Source: Alkaliphilus sp. NP8 (lineage in GTDB: Bacteria > Bacillota > Clostridia > Peptostreptococcales > Natronincolaceae). From it: DNA of 64,000 nucleotides. The stretch spans positions 1 through 64,000 of the forward strand of contig JADWMM010000028.1 in NCBI GenBank assembly GCA_015978205.1. The letters are read 5' to 3'. The translations under genes and the position numbers were made by a program. Under the pieces are notes generated by a model. It saw only the letters and a program-made list of their open reading frames with translations, was not told the DNA's origin and did not search any database. Below are positions 46,002-54,235 of this stretch, one piece after another (position 1 is the first letter of the stretch; each line of letters opens with the position of its first letter).

Positions 46002-48191
46002 TTAAAGCTTTAGTTTAGCAAGTGCATCTGCAAGTGCTGTGTTAGCAAACTCTTTATCTTCTTTTTGCTTTTGTTTTTTCATATATTTAGCTACTTCTTT
46101 TTTAGACACCTTATTGCCTTGTTTTTTCTTTCTTTCTTTGAAATTAGATAGTTTTTCTTTATATCCACATCTACATAAAAATATCTGACCTTCACCTTCA
46201 CCTTTAAGCTCTAATTTCTTTTTACAGTTAGGACATCTTGCATTAGTAGTTTGTGCAATATTTTTTTTATGACCACACTCTCTACTTTGACAAACTAACA
46301 TTTTACCTCTTTTCCCTTTAACTTCAAGCATATATTTTCCACATTCTGGGCACTTGTTCCCAGTTACATTATCATGTTTAAAGGTTTCTTGACTATTCTT
46401 TATTTCTTTTACAACTTCCTTAGTATAATTCTTCATTTCTCTAACAAAATTTTCTTTATTAAGTGATCCTTTTGAAATAGCTTCTAGTTTTTGCTCCCAT
46501 TCTGCAGTTAGTTGAGGGGATTTAAGATCTTCAGGAACTAATTCTAATAATTGTTTCCCTTTTGATGTTATATATATATCTTTTCCTCTTTTTTCAATTA
46601 AAAAACTTTTAAATAATTTTTCTATAATATCTGCTCTAGTAGCTACAGTACCTAATCCTCCAGTTTTACCTATTGTTTTAATTAAATCTTTATCTGCACT
46701 TGCCATATATTTTACTGGATTTTCCATAGCGGAAAGTAAAGTTCCTTCATTAAAAGGTGCTGGCGGTTTAGTTTGTCCTGTAGTTTCTTTAATAGAGGAT
46801 ATTTTTAAAATATCTCCTTTGTTTATATTAGGAAGTAACTGTTCTGAAACTCCATCATCTGCAGTATGGTCATCAAAATTATTTTCATATACCTCTTTCC
46901 AGCCTTGTTTAATAACTCTCTTACCCTTAGCTATAAAAGTTTCTTCTTCAATTTTAGATTTAATAGAAGTTTCTTCATATTCAAAAGGTGGATATAAAAC
47001 AGCCATAAATCGTTTTACAACAAGATCATATATTTTTCTTTCCTTGTCACTTAAAGAGCTTAGTTGAACAAACTGCTCTGTTGGAATAATAGCATGGTGA
47101 TCTGAAACTTCACTATCATTTACAAATGATTTATTCCCTTTTATAGGGTTTTTCAGAATTTTATGTGCTAAATTTCTATATGGACCTACTCCACAAGATT
47201 TAAGCCTATCCTTTAACGTATTTACTATATCCGAAGAAATATATCTTGAATCCGTTCTAGGATATGTTAATATCTTATGACGTTCATAAAGTTTTTGCAT
47301 AATTGAAAGTGTCTCTTTTGCAGAATAGCTAAACATTTTATTAGCATCTCTTTGAAGTTCTGTTAAATCATACAATTTAGGAGAATAACTTTTTTTATGT
47401 TTTTTATTTATTTCTACTACTTTAGCATCTTTATTTTTCACGCAATTAACTAATCTATTAATTTTTTCCTCACTAAAAGTTTTAACATCATTTGAGCTCT
47501 TATCCTGCCAGATTAATTTTAAATTGTTACTAATAGCTTGCATTCCATAAAATTTCTTTGGTTTAAAGCTTTGTATCTCTTTTTCTCTTTTAGCTATTAT
47601 TGCAAGTGTTGGAGTCTGAACTCTTCCACAAGAAAGTTGTGCATTATATTTACATGTTAAAGCACGAGTTGCATTAATACCTACTATCCAGTCTACCTCT
47701 GCCCTTGCAATAGCAGACAAATACAGTTTTTCATATTCTGTACCATTTTTTAAGTTTCTAAATCCATCTTTAATAGCCTTATCTGTAACTGAAGAAATCC
47801 AAAGACGTTTAATAGACTTCTTTATTTTTGCTTTATCAATAATCCACCTTGCAACAAGTTCTCCTTCTCTTCCAGCATCTGTTGCTATTATAATTTGTCC
47901 AACATCTTTTCTATTCATTAAACTTTTTACAGTATTAAACTGCTTTCCAGTCTTTTTAATAACTATAAGCTTTAAATCTGAAGGTAGCATAGGTAAATCT
48001 TCCATCCTCCAAGATTTATATTTATCACTATAGCTTTCAGGACCTGCTAATGTAACTAAGTGACCTAATGCCCACGTTACAATATACTCTCGTCCTTCAA
48101 AATACCCATTTCCTTTTTTCTGACAGTTTAAAACTCTAGCTAAATCTCTTCCTACTGAAGGTTTTTCTGCTAACACTAATTTTTTATTCAT
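46002..48191 (-). CDS. topB: DNA topoisomerase III
   Basis: 729 residues. The Toprim domain starts KLVLAEKPSVGRDLARVL and has IIATDAGREGELVARWI with its acidic residues. The core includes SCGRVQTPTL and the catalytic tyrosine in ILTYPRTDSRYIS. The C-terminus has two zinc ribbons (CPECGKYMLEV ... CQSRECG and CPNCKKKLEL ... CRCG) and a lysine-rich tail. It relaxes and decatenates DNA by single-strand passage. Start preceded by GAAAGGAT. Confidence 0.95.
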   Translation of the reverse strand: MNKKLVLAEKPSVGRDLARVLNCQKKGNGYFEGREYIVTWALGHLVTLAGPESYSDKYKSWRMEDLPMLPSDLKLIVIKKTGKQFNTVKSLMNRKDVGQIIIATDAGREGELVARWIIDKAKIKKSIKRLWISSVTDKAIKDGFRNLKNGTEYEKLYLSAIARAEVDWIVGINATRALTCKYNAQLSCGRVQTPTLAIIAKREKEIQSFKPKKFYGMQAISNNLKLIWQDKSSNDVKTFSEEKINRLVNCVKNKDAKVVEINKKHKKSYSPKLYDLTELQRDANKMFSYSAKETLSIMQKLYERHKILTYPRTDSRYISSDIVNTLKDRLKSCGVGPYRNLAHKILKNPIKGNKSFVNDSEVSDHHAIIPTEQFVQLSSLSDKERKIYDLVVKRFMAVLYPPFEYEETSIKSKIEEETFIAKGKRVIKQGWKEVYENNFDDHTADDGVSEQLLPNINKGDILKISSIKETTGQTKPPAPFNEGTLLSAMENPVKYMASADKDLIKTIGKTGGLGTVATRADIIEKLFKSFLIEKRGKDIYITSKGKQLLELVPEDLKSPQLTAEWEQKLEAISKGSLNKENFVREMKNYTKEVVKEIKNSQETFKHDNVTGNKCPECGKYMLEVKGKRGKMLVCQSRECGHKKNIAQTTNARCPNCKKKLELKGEGEGQIFLCRCGYKEKLSNFKERKKKQGNKVSKKEVAKYMKKQKQKEDKEFANTALADALAKLKL

Positions 48192-48356
48192 TTTTACAAT
48201 CCTTTCAAAACTACAATTATTATATATAATAAATAATTAGAAAACTTTGTTATAGTTTAATATTTATTTAACTCATATTTTACTAAAAATATATCAATAC
48301 CATACTATTTTATCATAAAATAAGATTATATTATATTTATATGCTATAAATAAAAT

Positions 48357-48381
48357 AGACTCTAGGATTTACCTAAAGTCT
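48357..48381 (-). terminator. intrinsic terminator after the zinc-ribbon gene
   Basis: AGACTTTAGG-TAAAT-CCTAGAGTCT on the minus strand followed by ATTTTATTTAT. Confidence 0.65.
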
Positions 48382-48399
48382 TTTAAAATACTTTAAAAA

Positions 48400-48645
48400 C
48401 TACAAAATTTTTCTAAGCTTTTCTACTTCAAACTGTTTAATAGATTTTACTTTTCCTTGACCAATACATAAAATATCAACCATTCCATCTTTTACATTTA
48501 GTACTCTTCCTTTAGTTTTAGTTCCAATAACATTAACAGGTGTTTTTCTATTAATGTCTTTAATATTATTGGATTTACAGTAACTACATGTTTCATTAAA
48601 ATAAGAAATTCTTCTACATTCTACACAGTAACTTAAGTTTTTCAT
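48400..48645 (-). CDS. small zinc-ribbon protein
   Basis: 81 residues. The Cys4 ribbon is CVEC ... CSYC in the first 25 residues, and is followed by a basic beta-rich part (GTKTKGRVLNVKDGMVDILC). Good GGGGGAG ribosome site. Function unknown; it may bind nucleic acid or protein. It follows the selenoprotein terminator. Confidence 0.6.
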   Translation of the reverse strand: MKNLSYCVECRRISYFNETCSYCKSNNIKDINRKTPVNVIGTKTKGRVLNVKDGMVDILCIGQGKVKSIKQFEVEKLRKIL

Positions 48646-48767
48646 CCCAGCTCCCCCATTTCAAAGTAGTAAAAATTAAAGTCTTTTATTATAATAATCT
48701 CTGGTTGTCCATTCTTTATATATATATTAAAAAAAATTATAAAAATGTCTTGTTTTTTCAAAAAATA

Positions 48768-48795
48768 AAAAGATGAGGATAATTCCTCATCTTTA
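48768..48795 (-). terminator. terminator of the selenoprotein gene
   Basis: AAAGATGAGGA / TCCTCATCTTT inverted repeat about 30 bases after the stop codon. The same stem sequence occurs after the paralogue at 49755-49784. Confidence 0.8.
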
Positions 48796-48824
48796 CTATT
48801 TATAAATAAAATTTTATTATACAA

Positions 48825-49487
48825 TTATGCTAATGTTTCATTAAGAAGTTCTACCATTTTACGAGTAGTCTCACCAGCTACAGCTGCACAACGAGCTTTT
48901 CTTCTTGGGTCTCCATACTCTACTCCTTCAGCCTTCATAAACTTACCTACAGACTCTGCACATAGCTCTGACTCTGCAACTGTAGTAGTTAAACCTAATC
49001 CTTCTGGCTGGTATTGTGGGAATTCATGTTTCTTATACCATCTGATTAGTTCTCCTATTAATTTCTTTTGTGTATCGACATCTGCTACTGACCCTATACA
49101 ACTTGCAGCAACACCTAATGATCCACAAAGTGTTGACATACCATATCCTCCAGCTGCATTTGTAAATGCTTGAGGTGGAATTTGATTAAAAGGATATCCT
49201 ACTTCATCTGCTAGTGTACCGAAGAACCCTTCGGCTACTCCAACGCCTCAGCCTCCCATTTCTTTGTAACCATTATATGCCCTTGCTTCAACAGTTGCTG
49301 GATCTAATTTCACATACTTAAATGGCCATTGTGGTGCTGATGTAGATTCTGCTGTATCTACTGCTGCTGTTGTACATCCTGTAAGTACTGCTCCTAAACC
49401 TCCAGCCATAGCTACTCCTGCTACTGAAACTCCTGCTCCTTTTAGAAAATCTTTTCTGCTAATTTGTTTTTTTTCTAAATTTGACAT
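48825..49487 (-). CDS. probable selenoprotein of the C-GCAxxG-C-C family, Tat-exported lipoprotein
   Basis: One 221-codon frame interrupted only by a TGA at 49248-49250, read here as selenocysteine at residue 80. Residues 1-40 form a Tat-type signal (SRKDFLKGAG, then AVLTGC lipobox). Then EMGG-U-GVGVAEGFF begins the C-GCAxxG-C-C domain, with U where the family has its first cysteine. The other conserved positions follow in GGYGMSTLCGSLGVAASCIG, SELCAES and KARCAAVAG. All 36 codons after the TGA read as ordinary protein up to the next ATG, and a SECIS-like hairpin follows the TGA. The family is thought to be redox-active; the reaction is not known. A genuine nonsense mutation is the alternative, but is less likely. 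Confidence 0.85.
49216..49250 (-). promoter_or_regulatory. UGA codon and bacterial SECIS-like hairpin
   Basis: After the TGA (49250-49248), bases 10-32 form the hairpin GTA-(G)-CCGAAG-GGTT-CTTCGG-TAC. The stem is perfect apart from one bulged G, and the apical loop is GGTT, 20-23 bases after the codon. Bacterial SECIS elements recognised by SelB lie at this distance and have a GG- or GU-containing apical loop. The match is by eye. Confidence 0.8.
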
Positions 49488-49754
49488 AATAGCCCCTCCT
49501 AATAAATATTAATTGTCTTTTTTTAGAACTAAATTACACTTACTATTAATTAATAACTAATTAATAACTTTCTTGTTAATATAATAACATACTTATCTAT
49601 AAAATAGTTATAAGTATGACTTATGGTATATAAGTGATTCTTATTCCAAAATATTACATCCATGTACACTAGTGTTGGGAATAGATTCAATAATTTATAT
49701 ATTTTTTGTATTATATAGTTTTCATAATAGAAAACTAATATTTTCTATATATAC

Positions 49755-49784
49755 AAAAAAGATGAGGATATCCTCATCTTTTTT
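49755..49784 (-). terminator. terminator of the paralogue gene
   Basis: AAAAAAGATGAGGA-TA-TCCTCATCTTTTTT hairpin, downstream of the gene ending at 49820. Confidence 0.85.
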
Positions 49785-49819
49785 GATTTTTACTTTTTAT
49801 TAAAGTTTTATTACAGATA

Positions 49820-50362
49820 CTATGCTAAAGTTTCATTAAGAAGTTCTACAGCTTTAGCTGCAACCTCACCAGCTACTGCTGCACAACGAGCTTTTCTTCT
49901 TGGATCTCCATACTCTACTCCTTCAGCTTTCATAAACTTACCTACTGAATCTGCGCATAGCTCTGACTCTGCAATTGTAGTAGTTAAACCTAATCCTTCT
50001 GGTTGGTATTGTGGGAATTCATATTTCTTATACCATCTAATTAGTTCTCCTACTAATTTCTTTTGTGTGTCAACATCTGTTACTGAACCTATACAAGTTG
50101 CAGCAACACCTAAAGATCCACAAAGTGTTGACATACCATATCCTCCCATTTCTTTGTAAGCATTATATGCTCTTGCTTTTACTACTTCTGGATCTATTTT
50201 TTTATACTTAAATGGCCACTCTGGTGCTGATGTAGCTTCTACTGTATCTACAGCTGCTGTCGTACATCCTGTAAGTACTGCTCCTAAACCTCCTGCCATA
50301 GCTACTCCTGCTCCTTTAAGAAAATCTTTTCTAGAAATTTGTTTGTTTTCTTTATTTGACAT
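49820..50362 (-). CDS. C-GCAxxG-C-C family paralogue lacking the selenocysteine segment, Tat-exported lipoprotein
   Basis: 180 residues from the ATG 7 bases after GGGAGG. It is closely similar to the selenoprotein next door: same Tat signal (5 residues shorter), same YKEMGG, same GYGMSTLCGSLGVAATCIG and the same tail. Exactly 35 codons, from the Sec region through NAAGG, are absent without disturbing the frame. The deletion ends share GGAGG. Without the first redox residue the protein may be a partner or a decaying copy. It lies upstream of the selenoprotein gene on the same strand. Confidence 0.85.
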   Translation of the reverse strand: MSNKENKQISRKDFLKGAGVAMAGGLGAVLTGCTTAAVDTVEATSAPEWPFKYKKIDPEVVKARAYNAYKEMGGYGMSTLCGSLGVAATCIGSVTDVDTQKKLVGELIRWYKKYEFPQYQPEGLGLTTTIAESELCADSVGKFMKAEGVEYGDPRRKARCAAVAGEVAAKAVELLNETLA

Positions 50363-50377
50363 AATTAAACCTCCCAA

Positions 50378-50703
50378 AATTAATAAAAATTTGTTAAAAT
50401 ATAAATAAATATTATATATATAGTGTTACTTTTTTAACACCTTCTATTTATCTTATAGTACAAGTTTTATACACAGTATAATAACAGTTAATTATATACT
50501 ATAACCATACCTTATTCTTATATTATATTTAATTAGATTTAATTATAGTTTAAAATAAAACTTCAATTTCTGTTTTTTAAAAAATTCATGATATAATACA
50601 ATAAACAGTAAGTATAATATTTAAAACTTGAAGTAATTCTAATTATTTGAAGTAATGCTAATTATTATAATTAGAATGTTATAGGAAGGGGAACTTATAC
50701 ATA
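50378..50703. other. divergent control region between the paralogue and a LysR gene
   Basis: AT-rich, no gene. It should contain promoters for both directions and contains the tandem and palindromic repeats listed at 50628-50674. Confidence 0.6.
50628..50674. repeat. tandem 19-bp repeats and overlapping palindrome, possible LysR operator
   Basis: TTGAAGTAATTCTAATTAT (50628-50646) is followed directly by TTGAAGTAATGCTAATTAT (50647-50665), with one mismatch. CTAATTAT-T-ATAATTAG (50658-50674) overlaps the second copy as a perfect palindrome. It sits about 30 bases upstream of the LysR start. LysR proteins often bind such sites; binding here is inferred. Confidence 0.5.
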
Positions 50704-51594
50704 ATGAACTTACAATATTTAAAAGCTTTTTTTGTAACTGTAAAATTAAACAGTATATCTAAAGCTGCTAAAGAACTTCACTTAACTCAACCTGGATTAA
50801 GTATGCAAATACAATCCCTAGAAAAAGAATTAGAATCTTCTCTTTTAATTAGAAGTAACAAAGGTGTTAAGTTAACAGAGGCTGGAGAAATAGTTTTTGA
50901 TTATGCTAATACTATTCTTTCCATGCAAGATAATATCGAACGTGATTTAAACAGTCTAAAATCTCATAAAAAAGAATTGTTAATTGGATCTTGTAAAGCT
51001 GTTGGAGAATATGCATTACCCTGTAGTATATACATCTACAAACAGGATTTCCAAGATGTAGATATAAACTTTGTAATTCATAATACTGAGAATATTGTTA
51101 AAAGCTTGATAGACCGTACTATTAATATAGGAATTCTTCATGGTGATAAAAAACATGAAAATATAATAACAGAAAAAATAACTTCAGATAAATTATTACT
51201 TGTAACATCTCTACCACTTATGAAAGATGTTATTACCATAGATGAATTTAAAAAATTACCACTAATTTTTAGGGAAAAAGGATCTGGTACCTATCACACT
51301 ATAGAAAAACATTTAAAGGCAAATAAGATAGATATTGAAGATCTAAACATAATATATGAATTAAACTCTATGGAAGCAATCAAAACTTCTGTATTGTCAG
51401 GAAAAGGAATTTCTTTTATTCCTGAACTATCAATAAAAAGAGAGTTAAAAGACGGTAATTTAAAGGAAATAAAAATAGAAGGATTAAATATAATTAATGA
51501 ATTTTTTATAGCTTACAGAAAAGATCACAATCTAAGTATTCACGAAAAAGACTTTGTTAAATTTATAAAATCTTCTAGAAGAGGATTTTGTTAA
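50704..51594 (+). CDS. LysR family transcriptional regulator
   Basis: 296 residues. The N-terminal winged helix (NLQYLKAFFVTVKLNSISKAAKELHLTQPGLS) is followed by a CysB/CbbR-like effector domain. It is divergently placed from the C-GCAxxG-C-C genes and convergent to a YeeE-type gene, which argues for control of sulfur or selenium genes. The effector is unknown. Ribosome site GGAAGGGG about 12 bases before the ATG. Confidence 0.85.
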   Translation: MNLQYLKAFFVTVKLNSISKAAKELHLTQPGLSMQIQSLEKELESSLLIRSNKGVKLTEAGEIVFDYANTILSMQDNIERDLNSLKSHKKELLIGSCKAVGEYALPCSIYIYKQDFQDVDINFVIHNTENIVKSLIDRTINIGILHGDKKHENIITEKITSDKLLLVTSLPLMKDVITIDEFKKLPLIFREKGSGTYHTIEKHLKANKIDIEDLNIIYELNSMEAIKTSVLSGKGISFIPELSIKRELKDGNLKEIKIEGLNIINEFFIAYRKDHNLSIHEKDFVKFIKSSRRGFC

Positions 51595-51613
51595 AAATGT
51601 TACTTGTTTTACA

Positions 51614-51661
51614 TAGCATTATAAATGACCAGTTATATATAACTGGTCATTTATAATGCTA
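51614..51661. terminator. bidirectional terminator, 24-bp perfect arms
   Basis: TAGCATTATAAATGACCAGT and its exact complement form a 48-base palindrome between the convergent LysR and YeeE-type genes. Confidence 0.75.
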
Positions 51662-52177
51662 TAAAATATATTTAAATAATATTTTACTTCCTATCCATGC
51701 ACCTACAAACATAAATGCTCCAAAAACCCATCCATGAAGAGAAAATGAAGGTATTGCACTAAAATAAGCTCCTATATTACAGCCAAAACTTAATCTAGTT
51801 CCATAGCCCATTAAAATTCCACCTGCTAAGCCAAAAAATAGTTGCTTTTTATTTTTTATATTCTTAAATTTAAATTCTGAAAAAAATAAAACTGATATTA
51901 AAGCTCCTATTATTATAGCAACAGAAATTAGCATTATGTTATTATTAAAATATGTTTGTCCCGAATCTAAACCATTATTATATACATTAAAATAATACCA
52001 GTCTTCAACATTTATACCCAATTTATGCAAAATTCCTACGCCAGCATATAAAAATGATGTACTGATTCTCCAAGCAGATCCAGTAGTAAATAACAAAATT
52101 ATATTTAAAATTGCTAAAATAATTCCACCTACCCAATATGGCCAAGGTTTATTATTAATTTTCGACTTTAAATTCAA
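51659..52177 (-). CDS. half-size YeeE/YedE family membrane protein
   Basis: 172 residues with four or five membrane segments. The C-terminal motif GYGTRLSFGCNIGAYFSAIPSFSLHGWVFG matches the Sulf_transp signature with its transport-relevant cysteine. Full-length YeeE (TsuA, thiosulfate uptake) has about 350 residues; this protein corresponds to one half. The partner half is at 52471. The TusA-like gene lies between them, and the three form an operon. It should import thiosulfate, sulfite or a selenium compound. Confidence 0.85.
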   Translation of the reverse strand: MNLKSKINNKPWPYWVGGIILAILNIILLFTTGSAWRISTSFLYAGVGILHKLGINVEDWYYFNVYNNGLDSGQTYFNNNIMLISVAIIIGALISVLFFSEFKFKNIKNKKQLFFGLAGGILMGYGTRLSFGCNIGAYFSAIPSFSLHGWVFGAFMFVGAWIGSKILFKYIL

Positions 52178-52225
52178 ATATATATACCCCCTCGTTCTAT
52201 ATTATAATTAAATTTAACCGCTATT

Positions 52226-52453
52226 TTATTTAGCCTTTTCAATATAAATTTCCCACTCACCTTCACCAATTTCAATATAATCAATATAGTGTCCTTGTTT
52301 CTTAGTCCATTCAATTACATTAGTTATAGAACAATTATGATCTGTTTGCATAATTAATACGTCGCCTATTTTCATTTTTTTTAGTTTTTTCAATGCTTTT
52401 AATAAAGGAATAGGACATGCTTCAAACATACAGTCTAATTTATATTCTGCCAT
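52226..52453 (-). CDS. TusA/SirA family sulfur-carrier protein
   Basis: 75 residues with the active-site CPIPLLKALKKLKKM motif near the N-terminus (Cys about 13). TusA-like proteins accept persulfide (or selenide) and pass it on. It sits between the two YeeE-type genes, like YeeD next to YeeE in the thiosulfate transporter, so it probably receives sulfur or selenium from them. Confidence 0.9.
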   Translation of the reverse strand: MAEYKLDCMFEACPIPLLKALKKLKKMKIGDVLIMQTDHNCSITNVIEWTKKQGHYIDYIEIGEGEWEIYIEKAK

Positions 52454-52470
52454 ATATATTCCTCCTAGTG

Positions 52471-53169
52471 TTATAAATCTGCCATTATGTTATTTTGTTT
52501 GTCATACCAATTTGCTAATAAATATAATGTGCTTAATGCAGTTAGTTGAATAACTAGTGCCGGGAAAAATCCTATATGCTTAGGTATATATATTGTCTTT
52601 GATGAAGATATGAATAACTTGTCCCAGAATTCAAAGTGATTGCTACTTAATACAGTTCCTATAATAAAACCAATTAAAACTACTACTTGCATAGCATATC
52701 CTTCTCCAATTCTAATTAACGTACCAGATGCGCACCCTCCAGCTATAACCATACCTATTCCAAATAAAATCGCTCCTAATATAGTATGAAAACCTACAGG
52801 ATGAATTTGGCCAGGCACATCTGCTAAAGAATAGTTTGCTATATTTCCAATTTGTATATATTGAAATATGCTAAATCCTATTGTAGATATAATTAATCCT
52901 ATTATTACAGCTCGAAATAATGACGTAGTTCCTACCATTATTGGATCCCTAAAGCTAGCAGCAAAACAAAATCTAGAGCGTTGCATAGTAATTCCAATCA
53001 TAATACCAATTGTCCAAATTATACTATATCTTATATTCGTATTTAAAAAATAATAAGCAATTATAAAAGAAATAAAACCTACAAAAAAGAAATAAGGCAA
53101 TTGACTTTTTTTAGGCTTTATTTCTTTCTGTCTACGTTTCTTTAGCTCTTCAATTTTATTAGATGACAT
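52471..53169 (-). CDS. half-size YeeE/YedE family membrane protein
   Basis: 232 residues with a basic cytoplasmic N-terminus (EELKKRRQKEIKPKKSQ) and about six membrane segments. Two cysteine motifs of the family are visible: RSRFCFAASFRDP (about 65-77) and GGCASGTLIRIGEGY (about 148-162). Likely forms one channel with the 51659 protein. First gene of the putative yeeE-tusA-yeeE operon, 33 bases after the LysR gene, with which it may be cotranscribed. Confidence 0.87.
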   Translation of the reverse strand: MSSNKIEELKKRRQKEIKPKKSQLPYFFFVGFISFIIAYYFLNTNIRYSIIWTIGIMIGITMQRSRFCFAASFRDPIMVGTTSLFRAVIIGLIISTIGFSIFQYIQIGNIANYSLADVPGQIHPVGFHTILGAILFGIGMVIAGGCASGTLIRIGEGYAMQVVVLIGFIIGTVLSSNHFEFWDKLFISSSKTIYIPKHIGFFPALVIQLTALSTLYLLANWYDKQNNIMADL

Positions 53170-53201
53170 AAATTCACCTCCGTTTAAATTATAAGAGTAT
53201 A

Positions 53202-54086
53202 TTATTCATATTTACAGCAAAAATCCATAAAGTTATTTATAAAATCAATTTCTTTATCGTAAAGATATACAAAGTTAAATTCTCTATTAATACAAAAATT
53301 ATCTATAGAAACAATTGATATTTTCCCTTGCTCTACTTCATTTTTTACTGCTTCTTTAGATATAATTGTGTAACCAATATTTGATTCAACTAAAGATATA
53401 ATAGCATTAATACTACCTAAGCTCATACACTTGCTTAATGTTTCTGTACTATATCCTCTAGTAATCAATTCTCCTTCAAATATTTCTCGTGTACCAGAAC
53501 CATGTTCACGAAGCAATAAGTTCCCTTTTAAGACATCATTTATAGTAACCACTTTTCTATTTGCAAACTCATGTTTTGAAGAAACCGCCAATACAAGTTC
53601 ATCATTTTTAAATTTCTTATATTTAAATTTTGTCTTATCAAAAGGTCCTTCTATTAATGCTAGTTCCACTTCTCTATCAATTAACTTTTTTAAAATAATA
53701 TTAGTATTATCTACATGTAAATCTATACTTATATTAGGATTATCAGTCTTATACTCACCTAATATAGGTGGAACCACATATCCACCAATAGTCAGCGTAG
53801 CAGCTATATTATGTCTTTTAATAGTAGGTGCACCACTTCGAAGACCTCGTTCCATCTCAGAAGATATATTACTTATTTCCTTAGCATACTGCAGGAAAAA
53901 TTCCCCTTCTTTTGTTAACTTTAATAATCTACCTTCTCTTTCTATAAACTTAGTTTCGTAATAATTCTCTAAAAACTGAATTTGTTGATACACTCCTGGC
54001 TGAGTTATATTAAGTATTTCAGCAGCTTTAGTAAAGTTTCTAGTTTTAGCTACAGTTATAAATGTTAAAATTCTAGAATCAATCAT
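53202..54086 (-). CDS. LysR family transcriptional regulator
   Basis: 294 residues. The helix-turn-helix LTFITVAKTRNFTKAAEILNITQPGVYQQIQFLE is followed by an effector domain. Start at the ATG after AGGTGA; a GTG three codons earlier is less good. It lies directly upstream of the yeeE-tusA-yeeE genes and probably controls them in response to sulfur or selenium status. Paralogous to the other LysR gene only distantly. Confidence 0.85.
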   Translation of the reverse strand: MIDSRILTFITVAKTRNFTKAAEILNITQPGVYQQIQFLENYYETKFIEREGRLLKLTKEGEFFLQYAKEISNISSEMERGLRSGAPTIKRHNIAATLTIGGYVVPPILGEYKTDNPNISIDLHVDNTNIILKKLIDREVELALIEGPFDKTKFKYKKFKNDELVLAVSSKHEFANRKVVTINDVLKGNLLLREHGSGTREIFEGELITRGYSTETLSKCMSLGSINAIISLVESNIGYTIISKEAVKNEVEQGKISIVSIDNFCINREFNFVYLYDKEIDFINNFMDFCCKYE

Positions 54087-54157
54087 TTTATTCACCTATA
54101 TTCATATTATTATTTTTATTATAACATATTTAAATTTTGATTGTTACAAAAAAAACA

Positions 54158-54196
54158 ACTCTATTCATTTGAATTTTTCTCTTTTCTGAATAGAGT
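54158..54196 (-). terminator. terminator after the M55-type gene
   Basis: ACTCTATTCA / TGAATAGAGT arms with a 19-base loop and a T run on the minus strand. Confidence 0.65.
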
Positions 54197-54235
54197 CTAT
54201 GTTGCTTGATTTATTGCTAAAAACACAAGTTTATA

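Noticed and set aside
48642-48824. 60-codon open frame on the minus strand
   Set aside because: It covers the selenoprotein terminator hairpin, overlaps the zinc-ribbon gene and has low-complexity AT-driven sequence.
49248-49250. TGA taken as a simple nonsense mutation giving two fragments
   Set aside because: Position at the family cysteine, SECIS-like hairpin with correct distance, and intact downstream sequence make recoding the better explanation, though not proven.
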